A stretch of 64,000 nucleotides of DNA from Bacteroidota bacterium. GTDB lineage: Bacteria > Bacteroidota > Bacteroidia > Chitinophagales > Saprospiraceae. The DNA is taken from the NCBI GenBank assembly GCA_024642665.1, contig JAHEAR010000015.1:18842-82841 (forward strand), in the 5' to 3' direction. The notes under the pieces were generated by a model. That model worked only from the letters and a program-made list of their open reading frames with translations, was not told the DNA's origin and ran no database searches. A program made the position numbers and the translations under genes. Shown here one piece after another: positions 37,235-45,989 of the stretch; position 1 is the stretch's first letter, and every line of letters begins with the position of its first letter.

Positions 37235-37897
37235 ATGATCTCAAAAAATACTTTTGCATTTCTCAAAGATTTAAAAGCAAATAACAACAGAGATTGGTTT
37301 ACGGATAACAAGCCCCGCTATGAAGCGGCGAAGGAGGAGTTTGAAGAATTCATTACAAGCCTCTATGGCGAAATCAGGAAATTTGATGCATCCATTGGCC
37401 TCATTGAACCTAAGAAAACTATTTTCAGAATTTACCGCGATGTACGCTTCTCAAAAAACAAAGAGCCCTACAAAGTTAATTTTGGCGCACACATTCATCC
37501 CGGAGAAAAGCAGGCCGTGCATGCTGTCGCAGGATATTATCTCCATATTGAGCCAGGTGGTCAAAGTATGTTGGCCGGTGGCGCCTATCTTCCACAAGGC
37601 CCATGGTTGAAGGCTATCCGTCAGGAAATTGATTTTAATGGAAAAGAATTTAAGAAAATCATTAATGCCAAATCCTTCAAAACCTACTTCGCACTGGAAG
37701 GAGAAAAATTAATACGTCCTCCACAGGGGTATGATGAATCCCACCCTGACATTGAAATCCTTAAACATAAAAGTTTTATTGCTGTACACCATCCAACAGA
37801 CAAAATGGTTCTATCAAAAGAATTTTTAGGCTATTGCCAAAAAGCATTTAAAGCCCTCTACCCTTTTGATCAGTTTTTAAATACAGCGCTTGATTAA
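37235..37897 (+). CDS. DUF2461 family protein
   Basis: A 220-aa soluble protein matching DUF2461 (TIGR02453): FLKDLKANNNRDWFTDNKPRY at the N-terminus, PKKTIFRIYRDVRFSKNKEPYK (residues about 59-80) and GGAYLPQGPWLKAIRQEI. Function unknown across the family. ATG start. Second gene of the unit with the TfoX-N protein. Confidence 0.92.
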   Translation: MISKNTFAFLKDLKANNNRDWFTDNKPRYEAAKEEFEEFITSLYGEIRKFDASIGLIEPKKTIFRIYRDVRFSKNKEPYKVNFGAHIHPGEKQAVHAVAGYYLHIEPGGQSMLAGGAYLPQGPWLKAIRQEIDFNGKEFKKIINAKSFKTYFALEGEKLIRPPQGYDESHPDIEILKHKSFIAVHHPTDKMVLSKEFLGYCQKAFKALYPFDQFLNTALD

Positions 37898-38006
37898 ATT
37901 GACATACGCCTTCACAACCAAGGATTCTGTTCCTCTGTTTTATTGCATATTTACATCCGTGGCTGATATATGATTTTAAAGCCATCATTTACAAAAAACC
38001 AATCAA

Positions 38007-38624
38007 ATGAAAAAATACGCTGCTCCGGTTCTGCTTCTAGGTTTGATCTGCTGTACGAGTCTTCTGTTGTCCTGTAGCAAAGAACCTGATGTCATCATCG
38101 AAAAAGAAATTATTACCGTAACCGATACCATTATCATTGTTGATACAGTCACCGTCATCGAAACTATCCTGCAGACCATCCCGGATACTGCTACGACTTA
38201 CATACTTGTTCGACATGCCGAAACGTCAGGAGGCGGCAGCAATCCAAGTCTGGCAATCGGCGGACAAGAGCGAGCAATGGAATTAAGCCGTATTCTCGAA
38301 CAGGTGCCTTTAGATGCAGTCCTGTCAACTAATTTCAATCGAACGATGCAAACCGCAGAGCCTACTGCCTCAGCGAAAGGATTAAGTATTCAAACGTATG
38401 ATCCATTTGCTCCCGAGGCTGTTATTGAAAGCACATTGAATGCGTATCACAATGGATTTGTATTGATTGTCGGGCATTCCAATACCACACCTGATTTATT
38501 AAATACGATGGTGGGTGAAAACACCTATTCAACACTTCCTGAATCGGAATACAATAACTTGTTCATCGTCTCCCTTTTTGAAAAAGGAAGGGCAAAAGTA
38601 GTGCATTTAAAATATGGTAACTAA
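38007..38624 (+). CDS. Histidine-phosphatase-superfamily lipoprotein
   Basis: A 205-aa lipoprotein (lipobox LLSC, cysteine about residue 23). A Thr/Ile/Val/Asp-rich spacer (residues about 30-65, repeats such as TDTIIIVDTVTV) leads to a phosphoglycerate-mutase-like domain with LVRHAET (the RHG-type motif) and a second histidine in IVGHSNTTP. Members remove phosphate from varied substrates; an outer- or inner-membrane tethered phosphatase is the likely role. ATG start. The stop is 2 bp from the stop of the convergent giant gene. Confidence 0.88.
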   Translation: MKKYAAPVLLLGLICCTSLLLSCSKEPDVIIEKEIITVTDTIIIVDTVTVIETILQTIPDTATTYILVRHAETSGGGSNPSLAIGGQERAMELSRILEQVPLDAVLSTNFNRTMQTAEPTASAKGLSIQTYDPFAPEAVIESTLNAYHNGFVLIVGHSNTTPDLLNTMVGENTYSTLPESEYNNLFIVSLFEKGRAKVVHLKYGN

Positions 38625-38626
38625 GA

Positions 38627-41600
38627 TCACTTAAGGACCGTCACATCGCCAGTATACACCTCTTCAATGCCATCAAAAAATTCTATTTCGGCAACATATA
38701 CGTAGACGCCGGGATTAATCTCTGCATCCTTAAAGCGACCATTCCATCCGGCACTGATATCGTTCGGCTGAATGCCTGATATCTCATACACCACTTCTCC
38801 CCAGCGACTAAAAATTGTAAATTTCTTAATGTTGGCAATCTGATTTTCCTTGGCAGAGATATAAAAGACATCATTGACACCATCACTATTCGGTGAAATC
38901 GCATTCGGAATATAAATCTTACGGCTTTTATCCACCAACACCTGCAACTGGTCTGACGTCTCACATCCATTTTCATCATACAACGTGGCCGTTAATGTTA
39001 CGGTGTTGTATGCATGAATAATTCCATCCAGGCAATCCGGGTCCAAACACTCTACCAGATTTTGTGGTGACCATATAATCGTATCGATGACCAAAGATGC
39101 CGGATTAATGGTCACATGAAAATATCCTTCATCGCCAAGATCCAACGCGATATCAGGTCCTAAATCAATACTAATTTCTGACGGCGTTCCAAGTTCAATG
39201 AGTGTATCCAGGCGACATCCGTTGGCATCTTCAATCGTCACCATATATTCTCCCGGTGGTAAATCGCTGTAAAAATTATTGGAGTTTAAGGCACCTCCAT
39301 TGATGCTGTAAATAAATGGGGGAGTTCCTCCTGATACTGATTCAATACTGATGATACCATTCTGATCACCAAAGCATGAGGGATCCTGGTACATCATGGC
39401 AACTTCGGTGGGTCTGTCTGTATTCGCTACCACCACAACCGTAGTGGAATCTTTGCATCCGTTTACGGAATTCAAAATGAGTAACTGATACGTTCCGGGT
39501 TTATCAATCGTAGGCGTTAAGGAATTTTCATTGCCATCCATAACGATCCCCGGACCGGTCCAATAATTAATCATATTTGGTCCTGTAGTAGAAAAAATAC
39601 TGGCATCCAAAGATTGAATCGCATGACTACAATCAAATTCAATCGGATTTTCTATCATTACTTCCGGTGAAGGATTCAAGACCACGGAAACTTCTGTTGC
39701 ATCTTCCGGACAGGCCCCATTGGCAGGTAGCAAATATTCAAACGTATAATTGCCCGCAAACTGGTTGACCATTGCAAAAGTAGCTGCTCCGGCATTAAAG
39801 GCTGACCCTTGAGAAGCAGGTACCGAAGTTTCGGTCCACGTACCATTGGGATCCGCACCCAACAATAAACTTGTCAGATCCACCAGTTCATTTTCATTTT
39901 CGCAAAATACAGGAGGTGCAGAGGCAAGACCCGCTGAAAACTGCTGGTCTACCTCGATGGAAATTGAAAAATTAAGTGGGCATCCGGGTGGTGGTTGATT
40001 GATCAAATCAAATTGAAGATCATACAGTCCCGGATCACCTGAATTCGGATCAAATACTGACCCGTTTAACGTAGCAGGATTCGATCCTGCGGGCACTGAA
40101 ATCACTGACCACACACCTGGTTCAGTAGTATTTTCTAAACTGGCTAAATCCAGTATTTGTCCCGCATTGCATAATGGATCTGCCATAAAGAAAAACACAT
40201 CAGGACATGCGCAGTCGATGACTGTAATGGTGACATCGTACTGCTCTTCCGGACATGGTGGCATGGCTGAGTTGGTGGAATATATAAAGTGATAATCTCC
40301 TGCAACAATACCATTGAAATTCAGATTTGTAAACTGACCACTGGCACCTGAATTGTTAACATCCATCCAGGATCCATTCATATCACCGGCAGTCACAAGA
40401 TCAAACAAATTAATCACGGATCCACCGGCTATTGTATTACATAGTGAGGCTGAAGTCTGCACGGTGGCCGAAGGTGGAAGTACTTCCGTCACGGAAACAC
40501 TTGAACTTCCTGAACAACCCTGATTGTCAGAAACAGTTACCGTATAGATGCCAGCTACATCTACAAAAAGATTCTGAACAATTGCTCCATTGGACCAGAT
40601 GTAAGAACCAAATCCGGCGCCTGCATTTAAGGTAACATTTCCATTCTCGCAAAAAGCATTTCCACCGGTTATCACCGGACTGAGTGAGGTGCTCTCAGAA
40701 ACGGTAACATCCCCACTACCCATACAACCATTTACATCTACAACAGAAACCGTATACGTGCCGGGCATATCAACAGTAATTTCTTGAGTCGTGGAATCAT
40801 TACTCCATACATAATCCGTATACCCTGATCCGGCATCCAGAATCGTATACCCTCCAATACAGTAGGTAGTCGATCCGCCAATCGACACAACCGGATTTGG
40901 ATTAATGGTCGTATTGATACTAGTCGCTCCGGTACATCCATCCGAATCTGTAACCGTCAGGAAAAAAGTCTGAGCCGTATTGACATTTATCGTCTGCGTG
41001 ACTTCGGCTGTTGACCAGATATAACTAACATACCCTGCTCCACCATCCAGCATAGTGCTGCCACCCGCACAAAAACCGAGTGTACCCGTAATCTGAGGTG
41101 TAAGCGAAGCAAGTTCTGTAACTTGAATAGAATCATTGCCGATGCAACCATTGATATCCGTTACCGTCACATAATGCCATCCGGAAGAAAAGACTTCAAG
41201 TGTTTGATTCATGCTTGAGTTATCCCACAGGTAATTACTATAGCCACTTCCGGCATCGATCATGGCAGAAAAACCAGTACAGAACGTATCCTGTCCTGTG
41301 ATCATCGGTTGGGGCAATGTATTGACTTGCACTGCAGTCAATGCGGTATCAGAATCACATCCATCGATATTGATGATAAGCTTATATTGTCCTGCTTCCG
41401 AAGCATCCAAAGGATTTTGAATGCCGGATTGATATCCATTGGGTCCTGTCCATGTATATGTTGTTTGGGAACCTGAAGAAGTAGTTGATCCTAATAATGC
41501 AATATTATCTCCTGCACAATAAGGTCCCGTATTGAGTGCCTGCGCATCCGGTGGCGCACTAAAAATCACTTCTGTCATCGCTGCAGATGAAGGACAACCG

Positions 41601-43567
41601 TCAACTAATATGACCAACGTATAGATACCGGCTTCTGTAGCATCTGTTGGGTTCTGGGCGGTAGATGAATATCCATTAGGTCCGGTCCAGTTATACACGG
41701 TGGTAATACCTGTTGTATTAGTGGAACCGAGTAACTGGATCGGTTGTCCATTACAATATGGTCCATCATTCATGGCTACTGCATCCGGTGTATTTCCTAA
41801 AATGACATCCGTAAGGGCTATATCAGAAGAACATCCATCAATCACTACTTCGAGGTAATAGGCGCCTCCTTCAGTGGCATCAGTAGGATTTTGAAGATTG
41901 GAACTATACCCGTTAGGACCGGTCCACAAATAAGAAATATTTGTCCCTGTACTATCCGTTCCACCGACGAGCAATAATGTCTCCCCTGCGCACAAAGGAC
42001 CATTATTACTTGCTGTTGCATTTGGGATACCAACTATTTCAATTTCAATCATATCCATCCCCGGACAGTTGTTCGCATCCTCGTACTCATACCATACAGA
42101 ATATGTTCCGGGTGCATTCATGCTTGGACTTATATCCCCTCCGGGTCCGATGATGGTACCGGAAAAAATGCCTCCGTTAGGATTTGCTGTGAGTGTAAAA
42201 AAATCCTGGTTGGCACAAAGCGGACCGGGATCATTAATCTGAACATCCGGATTTGCATAACTGGTAACAGTGGTTACTGCAGTATTGGTACAGCCGTTCA
42301 TGTCCGTAACGGTCACTGTATACTGGCCGGACAAACCGGCTTCAAATGTATTATCAGTCCCCATACCTGATGGTGTATTCCACACATAGGTATAGTCAGG
42401 AGCTCCATTGCTTGCCGAAGCAGTCAGTAATACAAAATCTTCACTATCACAAAAACTTGCAGGATCAGGGTCGATGGCCGGTTCAGGACTTTCATTGACG
42501 AGGATATCCATGTAGGCAGTGGCTGTACAATTATCCGAACTGGTATACGTGTAGGATACCGTATGTATACCCGGTCCATAAGGTACCGGATTAAACGAAT
42601 TACCGGTTGCGTCACCGCCCCAGATTCCTCCGGTTGGTGTTCCTGTTAACGTTTGAGGTGCTCCATTCTCACACAACGGGGCTACAGGATTTATGGAAAC
42701 GATTGGCAATGGGTTAACAGTTACTTCCATTTCGTCCTGACCCATACAATCACCTTCCGTAACTACTAATGTATAGGTAATTGTACCTGTAAAACCGGGT
42801 GGTAATGTAATGGTGGGATCTTCCACATTAGGATCATTCAGATATGAACTCCCATTGTCACTACCGGACCACATATAGATTTCAGATCCCTGACCTCCAT
42901 AATTACCACCATCTATAATCACATTAATATCTTCCTCGCACACATCTAAATCCGGACCGGCTAATGCCTCGAGTGCACATGGTGGTTCTGCATCACAATT
43001 CAGATATTGTGCGGCACTTCCTGTCCAATGCATCATAAATCCATCATCCGTGCCCAGCCAGTTATCAATCATTAAATAGAATCCCTGCCCGGGTTGTACG
43101 ATTAATGTCATCACAAAACCATCTCCGGTGCCCGGCCCTTCCGAAACATCCATAGCATTCATACCCATGCCTGTCTCAGGACAGAAACCACACATTGCAC
43201 TGGATGATGAGCATCGAATGGGAGATCCAAGATCACCGCAATCAACGTTTGGACCGAACAAAGCCCAATCATAATCTTCACCAAAGCCACCATTTGGTGA
43301 TATGGTAAAGCCTAATTCCTGATTAGGAGGAGCCAGCGGATCAATTTCAAAATAAAACCATGCTGAATTTTGCTCCAGAGCAGTAATACAACCTTCATTA
43401 TTGTCGGGATCGGCAAAATCGTCAAAACCGGGGCCAATCGGATTAAATTCAAGGTCAGCATCACTACATACAACGATGGCAAACGCGCAATCGTTGGTCT
43501 GTCCCACGGATATCAATGGGATGCAGAAAAACAAGGCAAAAATGAGCGGAAAAGGAAAAGATTTCAT
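38627..43567 (-). CDS. Giant secreted protein with Ig/PKD-like repeats and T9SS type B (CHU_C) sorting domain
   Basis: A 1,646-aa protein with a signal peptide (ending ISVGQ). After an N-terminal module with several Cys (about 25-200) come Ig/PKD-like repeats, including three tandem copies of a roughly 79-aa unit (NGPYCNGQPIQLLGST ... WTGPNGYSS ... PTDATEAGIY) and four copies of a roughly 70-aa unit (GGNAFCENGNVTLNAGAGF ... YIWSNG ... GIYTVTVSD). A SprB-like repeat (DPSCFGDQNGIISIESVSGGTPPF) lies near residue 1400. The C-terminus (about 1550-1646; IYIPNAISPNSDGVNDVF, FSRWGEVVYE, GVYVYVAEIEFFDG) is the gliding-motility-associated type B sorting domain. A probable surface adhesin. Type B cargo often needs a PorP/SprF partner; one is encoded 15 kb away. 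Confidence 0.93.
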   Translation of the reverse strand: MKSFPFPLIFALFFCIPLISVGQTNDCAFAIVVCSDADLEFNPIGPGFDDFADPDNNEGCITALEQNSAWFYFEIDPLAPPNQELGFTISPNGGFGEDYDWALFGPNVDCGDLGSPIRCSSSSAMCGFCPETGMGMNAMDVSEGPGTGDGFVMTLIVQPGQGFYLMIDNWLGTDDGFMMHWTGSAAQYLNCDAEPPCALEALAGPDLDVCEEDINVIIDGGNYGGQGSEIYMWSGSDNGSSYLNDPNVEDPTITLPPGFTGTITYTLVVTEGDCMGQDEMEVTVNPLPIVSINPVAPLCENGAPQTLTGTPTGGIWGGDATGNSFNPVPYGPGIHTVSYTYTSSDNCTATAYMDILVNESPEPAIDPDPASFCDSEDFVLLTASASNGAPDYTYVWNTPSGMGTDNTFEAGLSGQYTVTVTDMNGCTNTAVTTVTSYANPDVQINDPGPLCANQDFFTLTANPNGGIFSGTIIGPGGDISPSMNAPGTYSVWYEYEDANNCPGMDMIEIEIVGIPNATASNNGPLCAGETLLLVGGTDSTGTNISYLWTGPNGYSSNLQNPTDATEGGAYYLEVVIDGCSSDIALTDVILGNTPDAVAMNDGPYCNGQPIQLLGSTNTTGITTVYNWTGPNGYSSTAQNPTDATEAGIYTLVILVDGCPSSAAMTEVIFSAPPDAQALNTGPYCAGDNIALLGSTTSSGSQTTYTWTGPNGYQSGIQNPLDASEAGQYKLIINIDGCDSDTALTAVQVNTLPQPMITGQDTFCTGFSAMIDAGSGYSNYLWDNSSMNQTLEVFSSGWHYVTVTDINGCIGNDSIQVTELASLTPQITGTLGFCAGGSTMLDGGAGYVSYIWSTAEVTQTINVNTAQTFFLTVTDSDGCTGATSINTTINPNPVVSIGGSTTYCIGGYTILDAGSGYTDYVWSNDSTTQEITVDMPGTYTVSVVDVNGCMGSGDVTVSESTSLSPVITGGNAFCENGNVTLNAGAGFGSYIWSNGAIVQNLFVDVAGIYTVTVSDNQGCSGSSSVSVTEVLPPSATVQTSASLCNTIAGGSVINLFDLVTAGDMNGSWMDVNNSGASGQFTNLNFNGIVAGDYHFIYSTNSAMPPCPEEQYDVTITVIDCACPDVFFFMADPLCNAGQILDLASLENTTEPGVWSVISVPAGSNPATLNGSVFDPNSGDPGLYDLQFDLINQPPPGCPLNFSISIEVDQQFSAGLASAPPVFCENENELVDLTSLLLGADPNGTWTETSVPASQGSAFNAGAATFAMVNQFAGNYTFEYLLPANGACPEDATEVSVVLNPSPEVMIENPIEFDCSHAIQSLDASIFSTTGPNMINYWTGPGIVMDGNENSLTPTIDKPGTYQLLILNSVNGCKDSTTVVVVANTDRPTEVAMMYQDPSCFGDQNGIISIESVSGGTPPFIYSINGGALNSNNFYSDLPPGEYMVTIEDANGCRLDTLIELGTPSEISIDLGPDIALDLGDEGYFHVTINPASLVIDTIIWSPQNLVECLDPDCLDGIIHAYNTVTLTATLYDENGCETSDQLQVLVDKSRKIYIPNAISPNSDGVNDVFYISAKENQIANIKKFTIFSRWGEVVYEISGIQPNDISAGWNGRFKDAEINPGVYVYVAEIEFFDGIEEVYTGDVTVLK

Positions 43568-43851
43568 TATTCTGGCAGGTATTAGATCAAAAAGACCCTT
43601 CGTTAGTCGTGCTGTTTCGATTTGGTTGAATCAATAAAAATAGGCAAAATATGCCAATAGGTGTTCAATGAAATGAAGCGGATTCTCTATTTCATCAAGT
43701 AATCATACGTAGGATACAGCACAAACCGTATCCGCTGCCCAAAATCCATGACGGATAATAGGAAATGTTAATGTATTTTAGGCTATTGAAAAACCATAAA
43801 ACCAGCAGAATGAAAAATGCCTGCCTTTAGAACCTTATAAATTGAAAAGTC

Positions 43852-44208
43852 ATGGATCATATCAATATTAAAGATTCGACGATTACCATCAATGTAGCCA
43901 ATTTAAATGCGTCTATCGAATTTTACAAGTCTATTGGTTTAAAACTACTTCAGCGATGGAATGATCACTACGCTGAGATGTCTGCCTCGGGAATCAAGAT
44001 TGGGCTTCACCCTAAGACAGAGAATAGTGAACGTAACGGATCCGGCAATACATCCATTGGATTTACCTGTGATGATTTCGAAAAAACAAAAAAAACACTT
44101 ATGGATCAATCGATTCCGTTGAAAGAGCGAAATGAGGAGGGAGGAAAATTTATTCATTTTAATGATCCTGATGGAACAGCCCTCTATTTTATTGCACCGA
44201 AATGGTAA
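43852..44208 (+). CDS. VOC/glyoxalase-fold protein
   Basis: A 118-aa single-domain glyoxalase/bleomycin-resistance/dioxygenase-fold protein (ITINVANLNASIEFYKSIGLKLLQRW at the start, FIHFNDPDGTALYFI at the end). The substrate is not evident and the metal ligands are not complete. ATG start. Upstream 43568-43851 contains nothing I recognise. Same strand as the chitinase gene 56 bp downstream. Confidence 0.85.
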   Translation: MDHINIKDSTITINVANLNASIEFYKSIGLKLLQRWNDHYAEMSASGIKIGLHPKTENSERNGSGNTSIGFTCDDFEKTKKTLMDQSIPLKERNEEGGKFIHFNDPDGTALYFIAPKW

Positions 44209-44264
44209 GGACATTTTTTTTCGCTTAGCAAAAGAAATCAACGTCAAATGCCATATCTTATTAA

Positions 44265-45407
44265 ATGAACCCTACACGCCTTTTCCTCTGGCATGAACAA
44301 ATTATAATTCTCTTGAACGCTACAATCCATTTGCGCCTATTTTATGTTCTGATCGGGCTCTGTCTGGCAATCAATATCAGTGCACAGCCCTCCTCATATT
44401 TTCGGGTTATTGGATATTTTGCCGGACCAACCAACCTTGTAGATAGTTTCGAAACTGATAAGCTCACGCACATCATATTTTGCTTTGGTCATTTAAAAGG
44501 CAATCGCCTCCATATTGGAAGTGCTCAGGATAGTGCTACGATTAAAAAGATGGTATTAAGAAAGGAGACCAATCCAAAGTTAAAAGTTCTATTGTCTTTG
44601 GGTGGCTGGAGTGGATGTAAGACCTGCTCTGATGTATTTAATTCATCATCCGGACGAAAGGAATTTGCACAATCGGTAAAAGAACTAACTACGTATTTCA
44701 AATCAGATGGAATTGATCTGGACTGGGAATATCCGGGGATCAAAGGCTTCCCGGGGCATACCTTTCGGGAGGAAGATCGTACAAATTTTACTGCCCTTGT
44801 AAAAGAACTTCGAAAGGTCAATGGAAATGAATTTGAAATAAGTTTTGCCGCAGGAGGTTTTACAGATTACATTGAAAAATCAATTGCCTGGAAAGAAGTA
44901 ACAAAATATGTTGACTTCATTAATGTGATGACCTATGATCTGGTCCATGGCTATAGTGTCACCAGCGGTCATCACACGCCCCTCTACTCTACTGATCAGC
45001 AAACTGAATCAACAGATCATGCTGTTCATTTGTTACTAGCTGCAGGGGTGCCTGCTGAACAAATTGTGATTGGTGCCGCCATCTATGGTCGGTTCTTCAA
45101 AATTGAAGAGGGCTCTCCTGTTGATCTGTACAAGCCTTGCAAATTCTCTCATGGGTTTTCCTATAAGCATGCAACAGACTCTCTTTCGACCGCCAATGGC
45201 TTTGTGCAATATTGGGACGAAAAGGCCGAAGCACCCTATGCCATCAATAAGGAAAGACGATTGCTCGCCAGTTATGACAATAAGCAATCCATCGCCCTCA
45301 AAACAAAATATGCCATTGACTATAACCTTGGAGGTATTATGTTCTGGCAACTCATTGATGACAAATTTCGAAACGGATTGTTGGAGACAATTATTGATAA
45401 CAAGTAG
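44265..45407 (+). CDS. Glycoside hydrolase family 18 (chitinase-like)
   Basis: A 380-aa secreted TIM-barrel enzyme. The catalytic DXXDXDXE motif is intact in DGIDLDWE (D148, D151, D153, E155), and VLLSLGGWSG (residues about 108-117) is the other conserved strand. A signal peptide ends near ISAQP (about residue 41); the N-terminus before it is unusually long, with no internal ATG. It should cleave beta-1,4-GlcNAc links in chitin or related polymers. No chitin-binding domain and no T9SS sorting domain, so it may remain periplasmic or leave by another route. Confidence 0.93.
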   Translation: MNPTRLFLWHEQIIILLNATIHLRLFYVLIGLCLAINISAQPSSYFRVIGYFAGPTNLVDSFETDKLTHIIFCFGHLKGNRLHIGSAQDSATIKKMVLRKETNPKLKVLLSLGGWSGCKTCSDVFNSSSGRKEFAQSVKELTTYFKSDGIDLDWEYPGIKGFPGHTFREEDRTNFTALVKELRKVNGNEFEISFAAGGFTDYIEKSIAWKEVTKYVDFINVMTYDLVHGYSVTSGHHTPLYSTDQQTESTDHAVHLLLAAGVPAEQIVIGAAIYGRFFKIEEGSPVDLYKPCKFSHGFSYKHATDSLSTANGFVQYWDEKAEAPYAINKERRLLASYDNKQSIALKTKYAIDYNLGGIMFWQLIDDKFRNGLLETIIDNK

Positions 45408-45422
45408 CTAGTGGTTTTAAAA

Positions 45423-45779
45423 TCAGATACCTCCGATTGCATATGCCCAAACATCAAATCGAAATTGATCTTTGTATTTAATATACTTTTCTAACTGATC
45501 GATGTAAATATGCCGGATCTCGTCCTTGTCAAGGAATGAACTTTCATGCATTGCCACCGCATCTTTTAATATCGGGTCGATGCTGATTAATTCGTAAGCA
45601 ATCTTTTCATTAACCTCTACCGCCAGTTTATGGGTACGCTCAGGACTAAGGTCTCTGAAATTCAGCTCGTGCAGTGCTTCCATTCTTTGAGAAGTATCCA
45701 TATACTTAGGGTGATCAATGATCTCTATAAGTTCGAAATCCGTATAGCCTTGTTCGCCGGAGTGCATAATAAAAGTCAT
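45423..45779 (-). CDS. Hypothetical protein, 118 aa
   Basis: A soluble, acidic protein, mostly helical, without signal peptide or recognisable domain (ELIEIIDHPKYMDTSQRMEALHELNFRDLS, with a C-terminal IYIDQLEKYIKYKDQFRFDVWAYAIGGI). ATG start. Convergent with the chitinase gene (15 bp apart) and 210 bp downstream of the S8 protease gene on the same strand. Coding is likely from its length, ATG start and lack of overlap, but function is unknown. Confidence 0.65.
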   Translation of the reverse strand: MTFIMHSGEQGYTDFELIEIIDHPKYMDTSQRMEALHELNFRDLSPERTHKLAVEVNEKIAYELISIDPILKDAVAMHESSFLDKDEIRHIYIDQLEKYIKYKDQFRFDVWAYAIGGI

Positions 45780-45989
45780 TTTTTATGAGCGTTATACCAT
45801 TTGCTTCGAATTATGAAAACTCCCCACCGGGAAATGAACAGATTGAAAACGACGTGCAATTTGAGATTGCCCTATTCGTATTCTGATTAGTGCCCTGTAG
45901 GTGCGTCAAATACAATCAGGCGCATGGGCAATCCATTCTAAAAAAAACAATCATTACATCATACATAAATAGTTGCTAACCCAGATTTA

